From Batkoa obscura (Eukaryota; Entomophthoromycota; Entomophthoromycetes; Entomophthorales; Batkoaceae): a stretch of DNA of 64,000 bases. Every line of letters begins with the position of its first letter. Within the stretch, counting starts at the first letter, position 1. Position numbers and translations under genes: made by a program. The notes below the pieces were generated by a model. That model was given only the letters and a program-made list of their open reading frames with translations. It was not told the DNA's origin and ran no database searches. The DNA is taken from the NCBI GenBank assembly GCA_030770535.1, contig JASVEC010000030.1:1-64000 (forward strand), in the 5' to 3' direction. Of this stretch, positions 13,224 through 25,935 are shown in pieces.

Positions 13224-13792
13224 TTTTAATCCTATCTATCAATGTCTGTTAACCACAAAAATAAAATTGAATATTTAATATATTTATAGACATTTGGTTT
13301 AGTTAACGTCATTTTATTGTATGGTTATAGTAAACTTTGATTAAAATTTATGATTTTATATTTAATAAATTAATTTCTAATTAAAAACTATTGAGCTATA
13401 GGTAACAATATTATGATTATTGGCTAATTTTTTTCATATGATGTTCTTAATACTTGAAGATGAGATTTTACCAAATATATTTAATAAAAATTAACAAAGG
13501 TCAACTTGAAAATTTTATTTTAGTTTTATAATTTCATGGCTGAAGGTGCTGGCTGAGTAGGTAGTTTTCTTTCCACTAAGAAAAAATTATATTTTATTCA
13601 AATTTAAACAATGACTATTTAGGATTAAGGAATAGACATTATATATATTTAATAAGGTTAAGTTAGGGAAACTAGAATTAATATTAGTGTTTATGTTTAA
13701 TAACTTTAATCAGTGGTTTGTTCGATAAAAACTATTATTACAAAAAAACTGCCACCTATCTAACCAGTACCTTCTTATCACAAGTGCTTTCG

Positions 13793-13835
13793 AAATTGAC
13801 CTAAATGGGACTATTTAGCCCATTTAGGTCAATTT
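13793..13835. repeat. perfect 17-bp inverted repeat (hairpin) followed by T-run
   Basis: The left arm AAATTGACCTAAATGGG (13793-13809) is exactly complementary to the right arm CCCATTTAGGTCAATTT (13819-13835) across a 9-nt loop, and a T-run follows. It shares no sequence with the MITE family. It could be a structured RNA 3' end, a Pol III-like terminator hairpin or a remnant of another short inverted element. Nothing here decides between these. Confidence 0.85.
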
Positions 13836-14123
13836 TTTTAGATAGTATCTCTTGATTAAAAAATACTAACTAATAATAATATGAAAAATCTATCAGTAAA
13901 GCTAGATACATTGCATTTATGGTACTCAGATTTATGTACTAAAACAAAGTTTCTATCGCTATATATCTGTATTAAATTAAGCCTCATCTGTCAAGGTCAC
14001 TAGTTAAATCGTCTAGTTTTCGAAGTCTGATCCCATCATAGGATAGGATTTAACAGAAGGTCAATACATTTTGGAGAATAACATAAAGAAAACGAATATC
14101 AAAGTTACTAACAATTTTAATTA

Positions 14124-14225
14124 TATGGAGATGTATTTTTTTATTTAAGGATTTTGCCAACAATCCTTCCGCCCAAACAGCGCTTAAAAATGAAAAAAGT
14201 AATGAAGACAAAAAACATCCCCATA
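14124..14225. mobile_element. MITE copy (reverse orientation)
   Basis: Ends TATGGAGATG and CATCCCCATA flank the family body in reverse orientation (TCCGCCCAAACAGCGCTTAA). A spurious minus-strand reading frame runs through it. Confidence 0.9.
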
Positions 14226-14597
14226 CATTAAATACAAATACTAAATGTAGTAAATTAACATATTTTGTACTCATAGAAGGTATATGATCGATTGGATTTC
14301 TCTGGGACTTTTGATTATCAATGCTCATTTGATTTATTTGCTGAGATAAACTGTTTTTAAGCCTTATCAATTACATTAGTTAATATAGTCTAAAGTGTTC
14401 TAGCTACCTTGTATTTATTTGGGAAGACTTCAAAACTTCCCATTATCATTAGCAGAGCATTGAGCTTACGACGCCTTACTCTATAGTGAATCATCAGTTG
14501 GTACGCCACTGGCCTTGTCAATCTCGAAGTTCCTGTGAGTCAAATATATGGTTCTACCACCCACCTTATTCAAATGTTAATAAACTTTTAAAAGCAA

Positions 14598-17500
14598 ATG
14601 CAAAACTTTCTTTTTGCAAATAGAGAGTTTGCAAAAAAAACCTCAACCTCAATCCTTGATGACGAAACCAACGAAATGATTTTAACCAAAAATATAACAA
14701 AACGATTAAACTTCAATTTTCTACAAAAATCAATATTTTTAACTCTAAAACAAACGTATTATTTTAATAAAAAGTTAACAACAACCAACAATAAAGTTAT
14801 GAACTTCAATTTATCCCAATCTTCAGGAAGCGTTAGTGAACCCACTAAACCATTGGAAAAATTAAATAAAGGAGAACTAGTACCTAAAGAAGTAAGGATA
14901 GGTTTTGATTAAATTTAGATAACTGAAACTGATGTTTAATACCCTCTTATCCAATCATATAGGAAACTCAAGTAGTTAACTTTTTAAAGAAGTATCCTAA
15001 TTTTGATGGGCGTAATACGGTAGTGGCTATCTTAGATACTGGTAAATTATTTATTCACTATTTAAAAAATACAAAATTTAGTATTGATTTTTAATCTAAT
15101 AGGTGTTGACCCAGGTGCAGCTGGTTTACAAGTAGACCTATAATCCCTTTAATATTATATTGTCACTAACTATCCAAACTTGTAGGTAACTTCTGAAGGT
15201 AAACCCAAGATCATTGACATCATTGATTGCACTGGTAGTGGTGATGTTAAAATCAGCGAAACACCAGTTAAGTTAACTAGTGATAATGATAACAATAAAA
15301 AGTATATTACCGGTTTAACTGGACGTAAATTATATCTTAATCCAAAATGGAAGAACCCAACGGAAGAATACTTTTTGGGTATTAAAGCAATTAAAGAACT
15401 CTATCCAGGAGATGTAGAAAGTAGAGTCTCTAAGGTAAATAATTGCTTTTCTAAATAAAGGCATTTTATTAATAAGAATTTATTCCAGTCAAGAGCAAAG
15501 AAACAAGGAGAAGACAATGCATCCTTAGTAGAGAAAGTAAAGACCGAATTAGCTGAGTTGAAAAATGGTGTTAGTAAAGAAGAGAGCACTAAAGATAGGA
15601 TCAAAGAGTTAGAAGCTCAAGATGAAGTACTTAATACTTTAATGACTCAATTTAAAAGAGAGAATAATACCATGTTAGATGTAATTGTATTTAGTGATGG
15701 GGAAAATTATCGTGTAGCAGTTGATTGGGATCAAAATGGAGACTTATCAGGCAATAACATTCAAGTTAGTTAATTAATTCAATACTAATGATTTTTAATA
15801 TAGAATCCCAAGCATTATTAGATTATTCTATTAATAGAGAATACTGGAAATTAAACTATAAAAAATTTCCCTATGAATTATTAAATATTAATGTTAAAAT
15901 TTATGCCAATGGTAAATTGATTTCTTTAGTATCTTCCGCTGGTACCCATGCTACTCATGTAGCTGGTATCTTAGCTTCACACCATCCAGAGGATATTTCT
16001 TTAGATGGTGTTGCTCCTGGTGCACAGATTGTTTCTTTGAAAATAGGAGATACTCGATTAGGTTCTATGGAAACTCAACTTGGGTTAACTCGAGCCATCT
16101 CAGCTATGGTACAACATAAATGCGACTTAGCTAATATGAGTTATGGAGAGGCTAGTAAATTACCCAATCAAGGACGATTTATTCATTGGTTAAGTCAAGA
16201 AATTATCCGTCGATACAATTGTATCTTTATCTCTTCAGCAGGTAATGAAGGACCAGCCCTATCTACTGCTGGCTCACCTGGTGGTACATCAGATGACGTT
16301 ATTGGTGTTGGTGCTTATGTTAATCATTCTATGATGAAAACGGATTATTCTGCATTAGAATATGGACCTGAAATGGCTTATTCTTGGAGTTCTAGAGGGC
16401 CTACTACGGATGGTGATTCAAGTGTTGACATTTATGCACCAGGTGGTGCTATTACCAGTGTACCAACTTATATACTTTATAAAACCCAATTAATGAATGG
16501 AACTTCTATGTCATCACCCAATTTAGCAGGTTGTATTTCATTATTAGTATCTGCAATGAAACAAGAGAATTTAATTTATACCACTTATCGCATTCAACAT
16601 GCTATTAAAAATACAGCAAAGTCCTTCCCATTAAGAGATTGTCATGACAAAGTATCTAAAACTGGAATTATTCAAGTTGAAAAAGCATGGGACTATTTGA
16701 ATTGTTTTAAAGAAGAAGCTGATTTAGATACTAAACCATTAATTACAATTACCAACCATAATAATCGCAGGGGTATTTATTTAAGAGAAAAAGATGAAAC
16801 TCAAGCTCCTTTCTTTGCTAATGTTTCTGTAGCTCCTAAATTTATGAACGAAAATTCAGTTGTGTTTGGAGAAGATATTAATGTTAAAAAATATGATTTT
16901 CAATTATATTTATCCCTTTCTACTAATGATAGTTTTATCAAGATACCTGATGTTATTGCTTATAATAATGGAGGTAAAAATTTTACTTTTAAAGTAGATC
17001 CTACCCATTTAGAACCTGGCCATGTGTATCATGGGGAAGTACAGGTAATTTATTGTTTATAGTGTAGTTTATTAATTAATTAATTAATTTTATTTTATTA
17101 AGGGATGGGATTCGAACAATTTTAATAAAGGGGCTATATTAAAAATACCAGTTACAATAATTAAACCAATTATATTACAAACACCAATATTTAAATTAGA
17201 TAATTTCAAGGTAAGCCCAGGATCAATATTACGTCGATTTATTTCAGTCCCAGACGAAGCTACCTATTGCGAGATGAAAATAACCACAGCTTCTTCTTCT
17301 AATAATCCAGTTAGAATGTATGCTCATATGGTCCAATTAGTACCTAATGAAAGATTTAGTGAATACGAACATCAATATATGTTGTCATTTGATCCTAATT
17401 CAAATGAAAATTTAGATATGAATGGTACACAAACAGAAAAAAGAACATTTAAAGTAATTGGTGGACGTACAATTGAAATTTGCTTAGTTCAATTCTGGGC

Positions 17501-19172
17501 TAACGTTGGAAATCAACAATTCAACATTGAATTTAATTTCCATGGAATTAAATTATTACCATATAATAATATATCAAATAATACTCCATTGATTTTAGAT
17601 TCAAATACTAATCACAAATTAGAATTAATATCAACATTAAGAAATGAAACTAAAGTTAAATTAAATGGCAATTTAGATACTTTATTAAAATATATAGCTC
17701 CAATCAATTTCAAATTAAATACATTAATAAGTGAACGTGATTTATTACCACCTAATAATACAAGATTATATCAACTAATATTAGAATATGATTTTACTGT
17801 TACTAATCTTCAAACACCAGTTACATTACAATTACAATATTCACAAAGTATGGAAAAGTTTTTATATGATTCCTTTTTAGATGGCTTTTTTGTAATTATT
17901 TATGATGCTTTTAATAAGCCAATTTCATATGACGAGGTATCACCAAGAAATCATACATTACCTTATTTAGGAGATTATAAAATTAAAATAGAATTAAATC
18001 ATATTGATCCAAAAATATTAGATAAATTAAAAAATGATTCAATATTAGGTTTAAAATTCAAATTGCCAAAAAATAAAGAGACTTCGTTAAACTTTTATAA
18101 TCATCCTCATTTAGATTATATCAACGGAAGTAATACTTTACAAAGAATGGATTTGAAGAAAAAAGAATTTAATTCAATTTATTTAAAATCATCTGGATTC
18201 ATTGATAACATTGATGCTAAAGCAGGTGATTTATTATTGGGCAGTATTAATTTTGCTGTAGATAATGGATTAAGTAATAATGAGAAATTAAGTATTGGTA
18301 TGTTAATACCACCCAAAATTAATTTAAAAGATTCAGAAGAAGAAAATAAAGCTCCTGCTTATGATGAAGTATTCATTACAGAAGAAGATAAAATGGAGTT
18401 TAAATTAATTAAAAGTCAATTAGAAAGTATTGATAATAGTAACAATTCAGAATGGAAATTAAAACAAATGGAGAAAATAATAAATTCAATTAAAGAAAAT
18501 CAATTTAAATCAACAGCACAAGAAGAAAAAGATCAAAAAGAGTGTCAATTACGTTATAAATTAGAAATTATTCATAATTTAATTAATAGTTTAATTAATG
18601 TATCTAAATTAGATAAATTACCTTTATTTGAAGATAGTCAATATAATACAATTGTAGAATCAATTTACAATCTTAGTGAAGAATTGATTAACTCTAATGA
18701 AATTCGAACTTATTTTAATTTAAAAAAGAAGGATATCAAGGTTCAATCTAAATATGAAATTCAACGTAATATTTTAGATAAAGTTCAATTATTAAAACTG
18801 TTAATAGAGATTTCTAAAATCAATGAGGAAAAGGAAGTTGAGTTAAATCAGATTCAACAGTTAAAAGATATTTTAATTAATGTACAATCAAATGATTCCG
18901 GATTAAGTAATGGTAGTGATTATTTAATATTATTATCTGAAATTCAAATCCATCAATTTTCAAATGAATATGGATTAGCTCTTAAAAAGGTTATAGAATA
19001 TTCAGAAAAGAAATTAATCTATTCAAGTAAAAATAAACAAAAACTAGGTTATCTTTTAGATCTTCAGACTAGTTTAATTAAGAAATTAAAATATGACTCA
19101 GTATGGAAATCATTTATTTCAAACAAAAAGTTAATTCAATTTCCTGATATCAAAAATGAAATTTATGGTTAA
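14598..19172 (+). CDS. TPP2: tripeptidyl peptidase II (giant subtilisin-like aminopeptidase)
   Basis: Removes tripeptides from free N-termini of oligopeptides released by the proteasome; in other eukaryotes it forms very large cytosolic spindle complexes. Seven exons (14598-14891, 14963-15041, 15103-15131, 15186-15434, 15489-15768, 15804-17044, 17103-19172) give about 1413 residues, within the family range. The catalytic triad is visible: D123 (VVAILDTG, completed across an intron as VDPGAAG), H359 ([12 protein letters not shown]) and S545 ([12 protein letters not shown]), with oxyanion N458 (SSAGNEGP). The ~190-residue insertion between D and H that marks TPP II is present, as is the long C-terminal region. 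The 15769-15803 intron is only 35 nt with donor GTTAAT and is the weakest join, but the frame needs it. About 90 residues precede the conserved start; M68 (14799) is an alternative start. Confidence 0.93.
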
Positions 19173-19231
19173 TTTGATTTAAATAAAATAAAATTAATTC
19201 AAGCCAAATTATTATATTTATATATATTATA

Positions 19232-20488
19232 TTAAATTCTATTGTTTTGTTTTAACATTTTATAAATAAAATGATTTTCACCTAAACTATAATTTAATGA
19301 TTTTTTTTGATAATAATTTTGCATTAATTCAATATTTTCAATAATGTCAGATAACAAATGAGCTTGTTCCACTAACATACCAGGTGCACTAATATTTTCA
19401 ACATGAGTTACATGTACATGAAAATGATCTATATAAGTAAGAATTTAATTAATAAACTTAACAAACATAATCCTGTTATATTTAGAAAAATAAAACATCA
19501 AAATACTTACAATAACTTGGTGGATAATGAACATATAATTTCAATTGATTTTTTTGAACTTCTCCATTAAACTTCTTCTCTACTATTTGAGGTACTGTAT
19601 TTAATATATTTTTCAATAAAGGTAAATCTTCTTTTGATAAGTGTCTTAAATTCTGAATCTTCTTTCTAACAATAACTAAAAGATACAATGAACTCATAGT
19701 TTGACGATCCCATTTACTAAGTTAACAGTTATTTTAGTAATTGTTAAAACATAATAATTCGTCCACAATAATCTACTAAAATTAAAATTCAATTCCAATT
19801 CTTACCTATCAGGCATTAAGACAAATCCTGTATCCTCATCTTGATCATTAAAAATAATACTCTCTTGCTCTTTTTCTCCATTTAAAATATTATAAACCCA
19901 ATCAATATGCTTTCCCGGTAATTCATTAATCGATGGTAATACAATCTTTTCATAATCGTCTATAGTTTCTTTAATCATAATCCGTTTTTGATAGCTATAT
20001 TTATTAATATGCTAACAAACAAAATTTTAAATTATTATAAATTAAAAGAGGTTAAGTATAGGTAAAGAGAAATAGAAATAGCAGCTTACTATTTGAGTAG
20101 CCGGATAAATCAATTGTAATTTAATATCAAAATAAGAAGCTTCAGTAATTTTATTATTGTTCAAATTTCCTTGAAACCAATAATAAATATCATTATTATC
20201 TACCATTTTCAAGTCCTTGATCCTTGAGACTAATACATTCCTACCTTCGTTATTACTCTCATTATCCTTCTTTTGAATACTATATCCTTCTTTTTCTCCC
20301 TTGTCGCTATCAGAGAAGTTGGTTTTTAAGTCCATTAATTCAAATTGTAATTTCTCTAAAAACAATAAAGCTTCTTTTTTTTGATCATTCTCTTGTATGT
20401 ATCCTAATAATACCACTTTCTTTAATGCTGGATCTTCATGGATTAATTGTTGATATTGAAACCGTTGAATTAATTGAGTGCAACTCAT
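19232..20488 (-). CDS. DCS1: scavenger mRNA decapping enzyme DcpS (HIT family)
   Basis: Hydrolyses the m7G cap dinucleotide left after 3'-5' mRNA decay by the exosome, releasing m7GMP. Four minus-strand exons (20090-20488, 19806-20011, 19511-19716, 19232-19428) give about 335 residues, the usual length. The N-terminal domain includes YYWFQGNLNNNKITEASYFD and LIYPAT. The C-terminal HIT domain includes SKWDRQTMSSLYLLVI, LKLYVHYPPSYYHFHVHVTH and HLLSDIIENIELMQNYYQ. The histidine triad is H272-F-H274-V-H276, with H274 the expected nucleophile. The second Y of PPSYY is split by the last intron, which confirms that junction. It is convergent with TPP2, with only 59 bp between stop codons. The exosome subunit Rrp40 is also in this window, but far away at 53.5 kb. 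Confidence 0.94.
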
Positions 20489-20943
20489 CTTTAGTAAATT
20501 TCAATCAAGAAGAAATTTGGATTAAAATTTTTTTTGATTATTTTAATAATGAAGTCTTAATCGTTTTTTATTGCAACTATTAAAATTGAGTTTCTTTGAA
20601 TCAAATCAAATATTAATTTCAATCAATTTAGCTTTAGAATCTGCACAATAATTAAAAATTTTAAACAACGTCTACTTAAAAGAATTCATTGAGTTTTCAT
20701 CAAAATAATAATTGTATTGAAATATTTAGCCTTTTGTTTTAAAATTAGGATGATATAAAATTAGAGCTGAAATCATAGTAAATATTAGTTTTATATAAAT
20801 ACATTAAGCAAAAAAAGTTAAAACAGTAATAATTATTATAGAGTATAAACTAAAAAAGTAAAAACTAAAACTTTGTTAATTTGTTAAAGTAATAATCCAA
20901 TGTTTCACAAAATAATGGATAAAAATATAAACTCAATAGTATA

Positions 20944-21043
20944 TATGGGAATGTTTTTTTCGATTTCATTACTTTTCCATTTCTAAGCGCTATTTGATTG
21001 GAAAGGTTATTAGTAAAATTCTTACATAAAATACATCCCCATA
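20944..21043. mobile_element. MITE copy (forward)
   Basis: Ends TATGGGAATG and CATCCCCATA flank the core TTCTAAGCGCTATTTGATTG. Near full length, with a few substitutions. Confidence 0.92.
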
Positions 21044-21114
21044 TATAAAGCGATAGAACGAACAGCATTTTAAAGTGATATAATAAATGACAGTATAAGA
21101 ATATTTTTATATTA

Positions 21115-21219
21115 TATGGGGATGTTTTTTTTAGCTTCATTATTTTTTCCATCTTTTAAGCGCTACTTGAGCGGAAAGATTGCTAATAAAATTCTTAAAC
21201 ACAAAAATACATCCCCATA
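21115..21219. mobile_element. MITE copy (forward, near consensus)
   Basis: Ends TATGGGGATG and CATCCCCATA flank an intact body with core TTTTAAGCGCTACTTGAGCG. Same orientation as the copy 71 bp upstream. Confidence 0.95.
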
Positions 21220-22898
21220 TACTTAAATTTACATCCTTGGCAGAAAGTGAAATAATGGAGAACAATAAATTAATATTTTTATAATTTTATTTAATAATAT
21301 CTTTATTATTTCAATTATTATGGTGTTAACTATTTTTTTAGAAAATTATTTCAGAATACTCAAAGAACCTAATATAGAAAAAACTACATTACCTGATAAA
21401 TAATGATATAAATTGAATAAAATTTTTTTTACCCTACTATCTTTTATCTTATAAGTCTGACATTGAATTATTATGGGTTGATATCGGTAGAACCAAAAGA
21501 TTAAAAAATAAGGCCTCTTATTTCAATAGATAAATTGATACACCAAATATAGATGTAAATAACTAACAATCGACCATTACAATTGAAGCCAAATTCCTCA
21601 ATAATCTAACGGAATGATTATAATACAATACAACCGATTTAAGAGGAGTATGATAGAGGTGAATTTTTTGCAATAATTATCGGAAGTCAATGCTAGCTTA
21701 AATTCCTTAATATCAAAACAAAAGTGTTACAAAGGATATAGGATAACAAATGTATCAGTTAAAAATTCAACTAAATTCAAGAAGTCAATTGAATAAAGTA
21801 ATACAAAAATCAATTTGAAGCAGATAGTTATAGATCATTACAAAATTGACTCCATCTATTTTTATTTTTTGGAAATTATGGCCAGTAATATGATATTTTC
21901 AAAGTTAAATTCAAATGATTTACTATTAAAAGCCCAAATAAAATAGTTGAGTTATAAAATAGTAGGTGTTTTAATAGCTTCATATTCATTTATTGTATTA
22001 TTTGGTTGAAGAAAATTAATGATAATAAAAGTATATGCGCTTTCAAAATTTAAATAGGCCCAAATACTTTATATAAAGCTTTAGGAACGAGTAAACTAAA
22101 TAAATTCACTGTATAACAAAGACAATACAACTAAAAAGAAAAAGAAGTAAATAGAATCATATAATTTTTATAGTATTTATAGAATAATATCAATCATCCG
22201 TTAATCTGAAGCATTATTACAATAACAAATATAGCTATTTAATAACATCACTTATAAATTTTATATTTTATGCAAACAAATCAGAGAGACTTCCAAGTGT
22301 AAATGTTAAAGTAATTTCTGTCAATGGTTCAGACATCAGTCATGACGCTATAATATAGAGATGCTAGCCATCCTTGTGAAATCAGCGATTTTATTGTACA
22401 TTCCCCACTCCTGGTAACTCTAATAAATAGAAATATCCGTTTGAATATTTTAATCCTTTGAGTTGATCGTATTAATTTCTTATGTATCGTATAAATAATT
22501 ATGTAATTATTGTTATTAAAAAAAGTAAAACTCAAGATAGTTATCAATTGAAAAATATAATCCTTGATAATTCAAGACTTATTTTTTATCATCTATTTGT
22601 CTAATAAAACAATATTACATGACCCAAAATTTATACCGTTTTAGTCTATAATTTTTAAATAAATCCGTCTTTATAGTAGTTTATAGTTTAAGTGTTATCA
22701 TTTATTACTTGCTATTTTAATTTATATCATAAATAGTTTTATAAGTACATTTTATATTTTTGGTATTTATCTTAACTTTTGAAATTGAAAATTGGTTTTA
22801 TGGAAATGGTTTGCAAAAAAGGTATATTTCTGCATGATTTCTGCAGTAAACTTAAATTAAAAAATTGGCTAAAAATTAATTTTTAAATTTTAAAAAAA

Positions 22899-24434
22899 AT
22901 GAAGCGAAAGGTTACAAGAAAAACTAAAGAAAAAGAGATAGAAAAAAATGAAATAGAAAGCAAGGAAGGTAATGGAAAAAGAAAAACCAAAGTTAAAAAG
23001 TTTTAATTAAATTTGGAATTTTATAGGTTTAGTAGAAAAGAGAAGTAAAAAAGTGGGCGAAGGGATCGAAGAGGTCGAACAGCAAGCGGAGCAAGGAGTA
23101 ATAGATTCTACTAAAATTACGCCTGCAGAAGTAGCTCTTATATTAGAGCAATTGGCTAAATCGAATATTCAGACTTCAACCCAAGTTCAATCAATTATGG
23201 AGCAAAGTTTAAAAATGGGAGTTCAGCAAGAAGGATCGGAAGGAATGGATAATGCGAGTAACATGATAGAACCCAATGTGAATTTGGCAACTAATTTGAA
23301 GAATTCTTTGACAGTCAAAAAAATAGCTCCTAAACCAACAATGCCAGTATTAGCTACCAGTGATCTTATACTACAAGTATGATCAAATCAAATGTGGAAA
23401 ATTTATTTTATTAATGATTTTTAGTCAGTTGCCAATATGCTACCTAATTCAAGTAATTTCAAAGGACTAAATTCAGTCGAAACTTATGGTATAAGGCCTA
23501 CAACTACTCGTGGTAGGGGTAGGGGTAAAATGAGAGCCAATTCAAGAGGGGAGAAGGCAATTATCACTTTAGATATAGATAAAAAACCAAGCTAATTGAT
23601 AATAGGTAGATGAATATCATAAAGAACCAACCATGAGCTATTTACGCCAAATAAGTGATTACAAATTAAAGAACATGGTTGTTGTAAAAGATGTTAATGT
23701 AGACGATGAATTTAATATAGGTAAATAATTAAAATCTTCGTTTTTATTTATTTGATATTTTATAGTGAAATTACAAAATGCTAGAGAAATCTTAGATCTT
23801 TTGCCTAAAGAGGAAGAATCATATAATTGGCTATCAACTGTTACTGAAGTAAATTTTATTATTAGTATTCTGTTTTATTTTTATCTTTATTTTTGTTTAG
23901 AATTTAGAAGATAATCTTAAAAAAGTCTCTGGTAATTTTTTCAGTATATACATTTATATTATATTTACATTAATTTAGATAAAAGTCCTGCAATTAAAGA
24001 AATATACCAATTTATGATATATAGTTTAAAAGAAGCAAACAACAAATTAGATGAAAATGAAGATAAAGTTGAATTAAATGAAGAAGGTAGACTCAGCTTT
24101 TACTACTAATTGTTGTTTATTAAATGTTATTTTAGCAAGAAAAATAGTACAATTTTTAATAGCAAGGATGTACCAGAATGTTGGAAGGGACCCAGCGATA
24201 TTAAATCATATTGGCAAAAAATTAAAAAATATACTGGTCAATGATATCAAAAATAAATTAACCAACACATCAAATGGACAATTAGACGAATCAAATCCTA
24301 ATGATAGTAATGGAAGTGCATTACCTCCTGTTTCTTTTGCTCCCTACGCTTCTTATTTTAATCGTCCTTCTTATAATCTTTTAAATGTTACCTCTTCTTA
24401 TCTTAACGCTAATTTATATAAAAAAGATTTATAA
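22899..24434 (+). CDS. unknown eight-exon gene, basic N-terminus
   Basis: I do not recognise this protein. Eight exons join in frame: 22899-22968, 23027-23376, 23425-23524, 23610-23720, 23766-23848, 23901-23931, 23979-24086 and 24136-24434, giving about 383 residues. The first ~30 residues are Lys/Arg/Glu-rich (MKRKVTRKTKEKEIEKNE). A helical region follows (TPAEVALILEQLAKSN, VQSIMEQSLKMGVQ), then a Thr-Arg-Gly-Arg-Gly stretch (PTTTRGRGRG), an acidic middle (LPKEEESYNWLSTVTENLED) and a C-terminus with helices (CCLL is excluded by splicing; KKLKNILVNDIKNKL) and SFAPYASYFNRPSYNLL. The basic-then-RG-rich layout suggests a nuclear or chromatin protein, but that is a guess. The 23525-23609 intron is uncertain, because retaining it adds basic residues and then a stop. 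Confidence 0.65.
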
Positions 24435-25935
24435 TTCCTTATCTTAAATAGATGGATTTTACCACCTTTTACCTTTTTTATTTTAAAGCAAAAGCAAATG
24501 TATTTTTGATATGTACTATCAAAGTGAAACATGTAAATAAAACAAATCAGAAGTAATCTCAACCAATTGGAAGAGATAACGTATTCCTAAACGTTGTTGT
24601 TGATTACTTTTATCAATTACATATCACTGTTGTTGTTACTATTTCTTTATTATGGTATAAAATGAATATTTCCTCTCACTTATTTGTTCACTTCTTGAGC
24701 TTAAAATTCACAAATATGACGACTAAGCTCTTATTCAAAAAAACATTTTCATGTAAAATTGACTAAAATTGGCTAAAATTGAATTAACACATGACTTACT
24801 TTCACCCAAACTCTCTTTTACAACATTCTACACTCAGTCTCTAATCATGCCCTTGCTTCTCTTAATGTTTCTTCTTTCTTTCAATTCACTTTACTTTAAC
24901 GGTTAGTACACATTTCCTACTTTTTATATTTGCATAATTAAAAACATAAGGTTCGTCTTAGATTTAAAAATACATATGTATCTACTGGTTTTTGAACATT
25001 TATTAGAAAACGGCTTTCTTTAGCAAGCACTGTATTATATTAGATCAATTACAAGATAACCTTACAGATTCATGCATATGAAGAAACAAGAATTATAATT
25101 GCAACAGTAAATCTTTTTTAAGTCTAAAAGTAAAATTATTTATATATAATTTTTTTATAGTATTACAGTTATTCCCTTTTACCTATCTTTTGCCTATCTA
25201 AGACTGTAAGGCTATCTTATGACCAAGCCAATACTTATTATTTTAAATACTAGGCTTTAGATTTTGCTTACATGAAATTTAAAAATATAGCTTAAATAAT
25301 CAAAACTACAATCATACCTAAACCGAGTATAGTTCTTATATGTCTAGATAGTAGTATAAAGGTTTTATTTATTTATTTTTAAAACAGAAAGATCCTATAT
25401 CCCTTCAACAAATAAATGATATATATTCTTACTTAATGCAAGTGTACTTTGAAAATAAAAAATTCATGAATCGAATACTAAGTGTAATTATTTACTCGTT
25501 TTGAATCAGCTAATGGGATAAATGTTTTTTTAGTATATATGTACAAAACACCAATTAAGGTACCTTATTATTTTATAAGCAGCAAAGTCAACTTAATCAT
25601 GAGACTTAGTAATAGTCACTATAGTTTATACTCTATCTTTTGAGAAAAAAACTTGAAAATGGCATAATATCAACTAACAAAAAATAGAAAGAAAAGAAAA
25701 AGAAAATAGAAACTGTGAAGCTTTAATCAGATATGATAGAAAAACCACTGGCACCTTATGTGGATAGTGCTATTTTTCAGAGTTCAAAGAATAAAAAGAC
25801 AAGTGTAAAAAGTAGGATAAAATATATTTCTATTACAAACTACTTTGCTTCTTATAAAATCTAATATGTTTATAGTTGATTTTGGATGAGCAATATTAGC
25901 CTGATAAAAAAACTAAAGCTAAAGCTGTTATACTA
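24435..25935. other. intergenic region, no gene recognised
   Basis: 1.5 kb of AT-rich DNA. A short frame at about 24847 (MPLLLLMFLLSFNSLY) resembles a signal-peptide exon followed by a GT, but nothing downstream continues it. No MITE was found here. Confidence 0.5.

Larger units (their letters stand above)
13224..14597. other. intergenic region with hairpin and one MITE
   Basis: 1.37 kb between the chimeric gene and TPP2. It holds a perfect 17-bp inverted repeat (13793-13835) and a MITE copy (14124-14225). The 370 bp before the TPP2 start should hold its promoter. I saw no tRNA-like cloverleaf or other gene. Confidence 0.55.
20489..22898. other. long intergenic region with two MITEs
   Basis: 2.4 kb between the divergent DcpS gene and the unknown gene at 22899. 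Two MITE copies lie in the same orientation at 20944-21043 and 21115-21219, 71 bp apart. The remainder is AT-rich with no convincing reading frame. Confidence 0.55.

Noticed and set aside
14050-14370. 106-codon minus-strand frame
   Set aside because: Its middle third is the MITE copy 14124-14225 read through; it is not a gene.
24847-24904. Leader-like short frame MPLLLLMFLLSFNSLY followed by GT
   Set aside because: It resembles a signal-peptide exon, but no acceptor leads to a sensible continuation; possibly a dead first exon, too weak to annotate.
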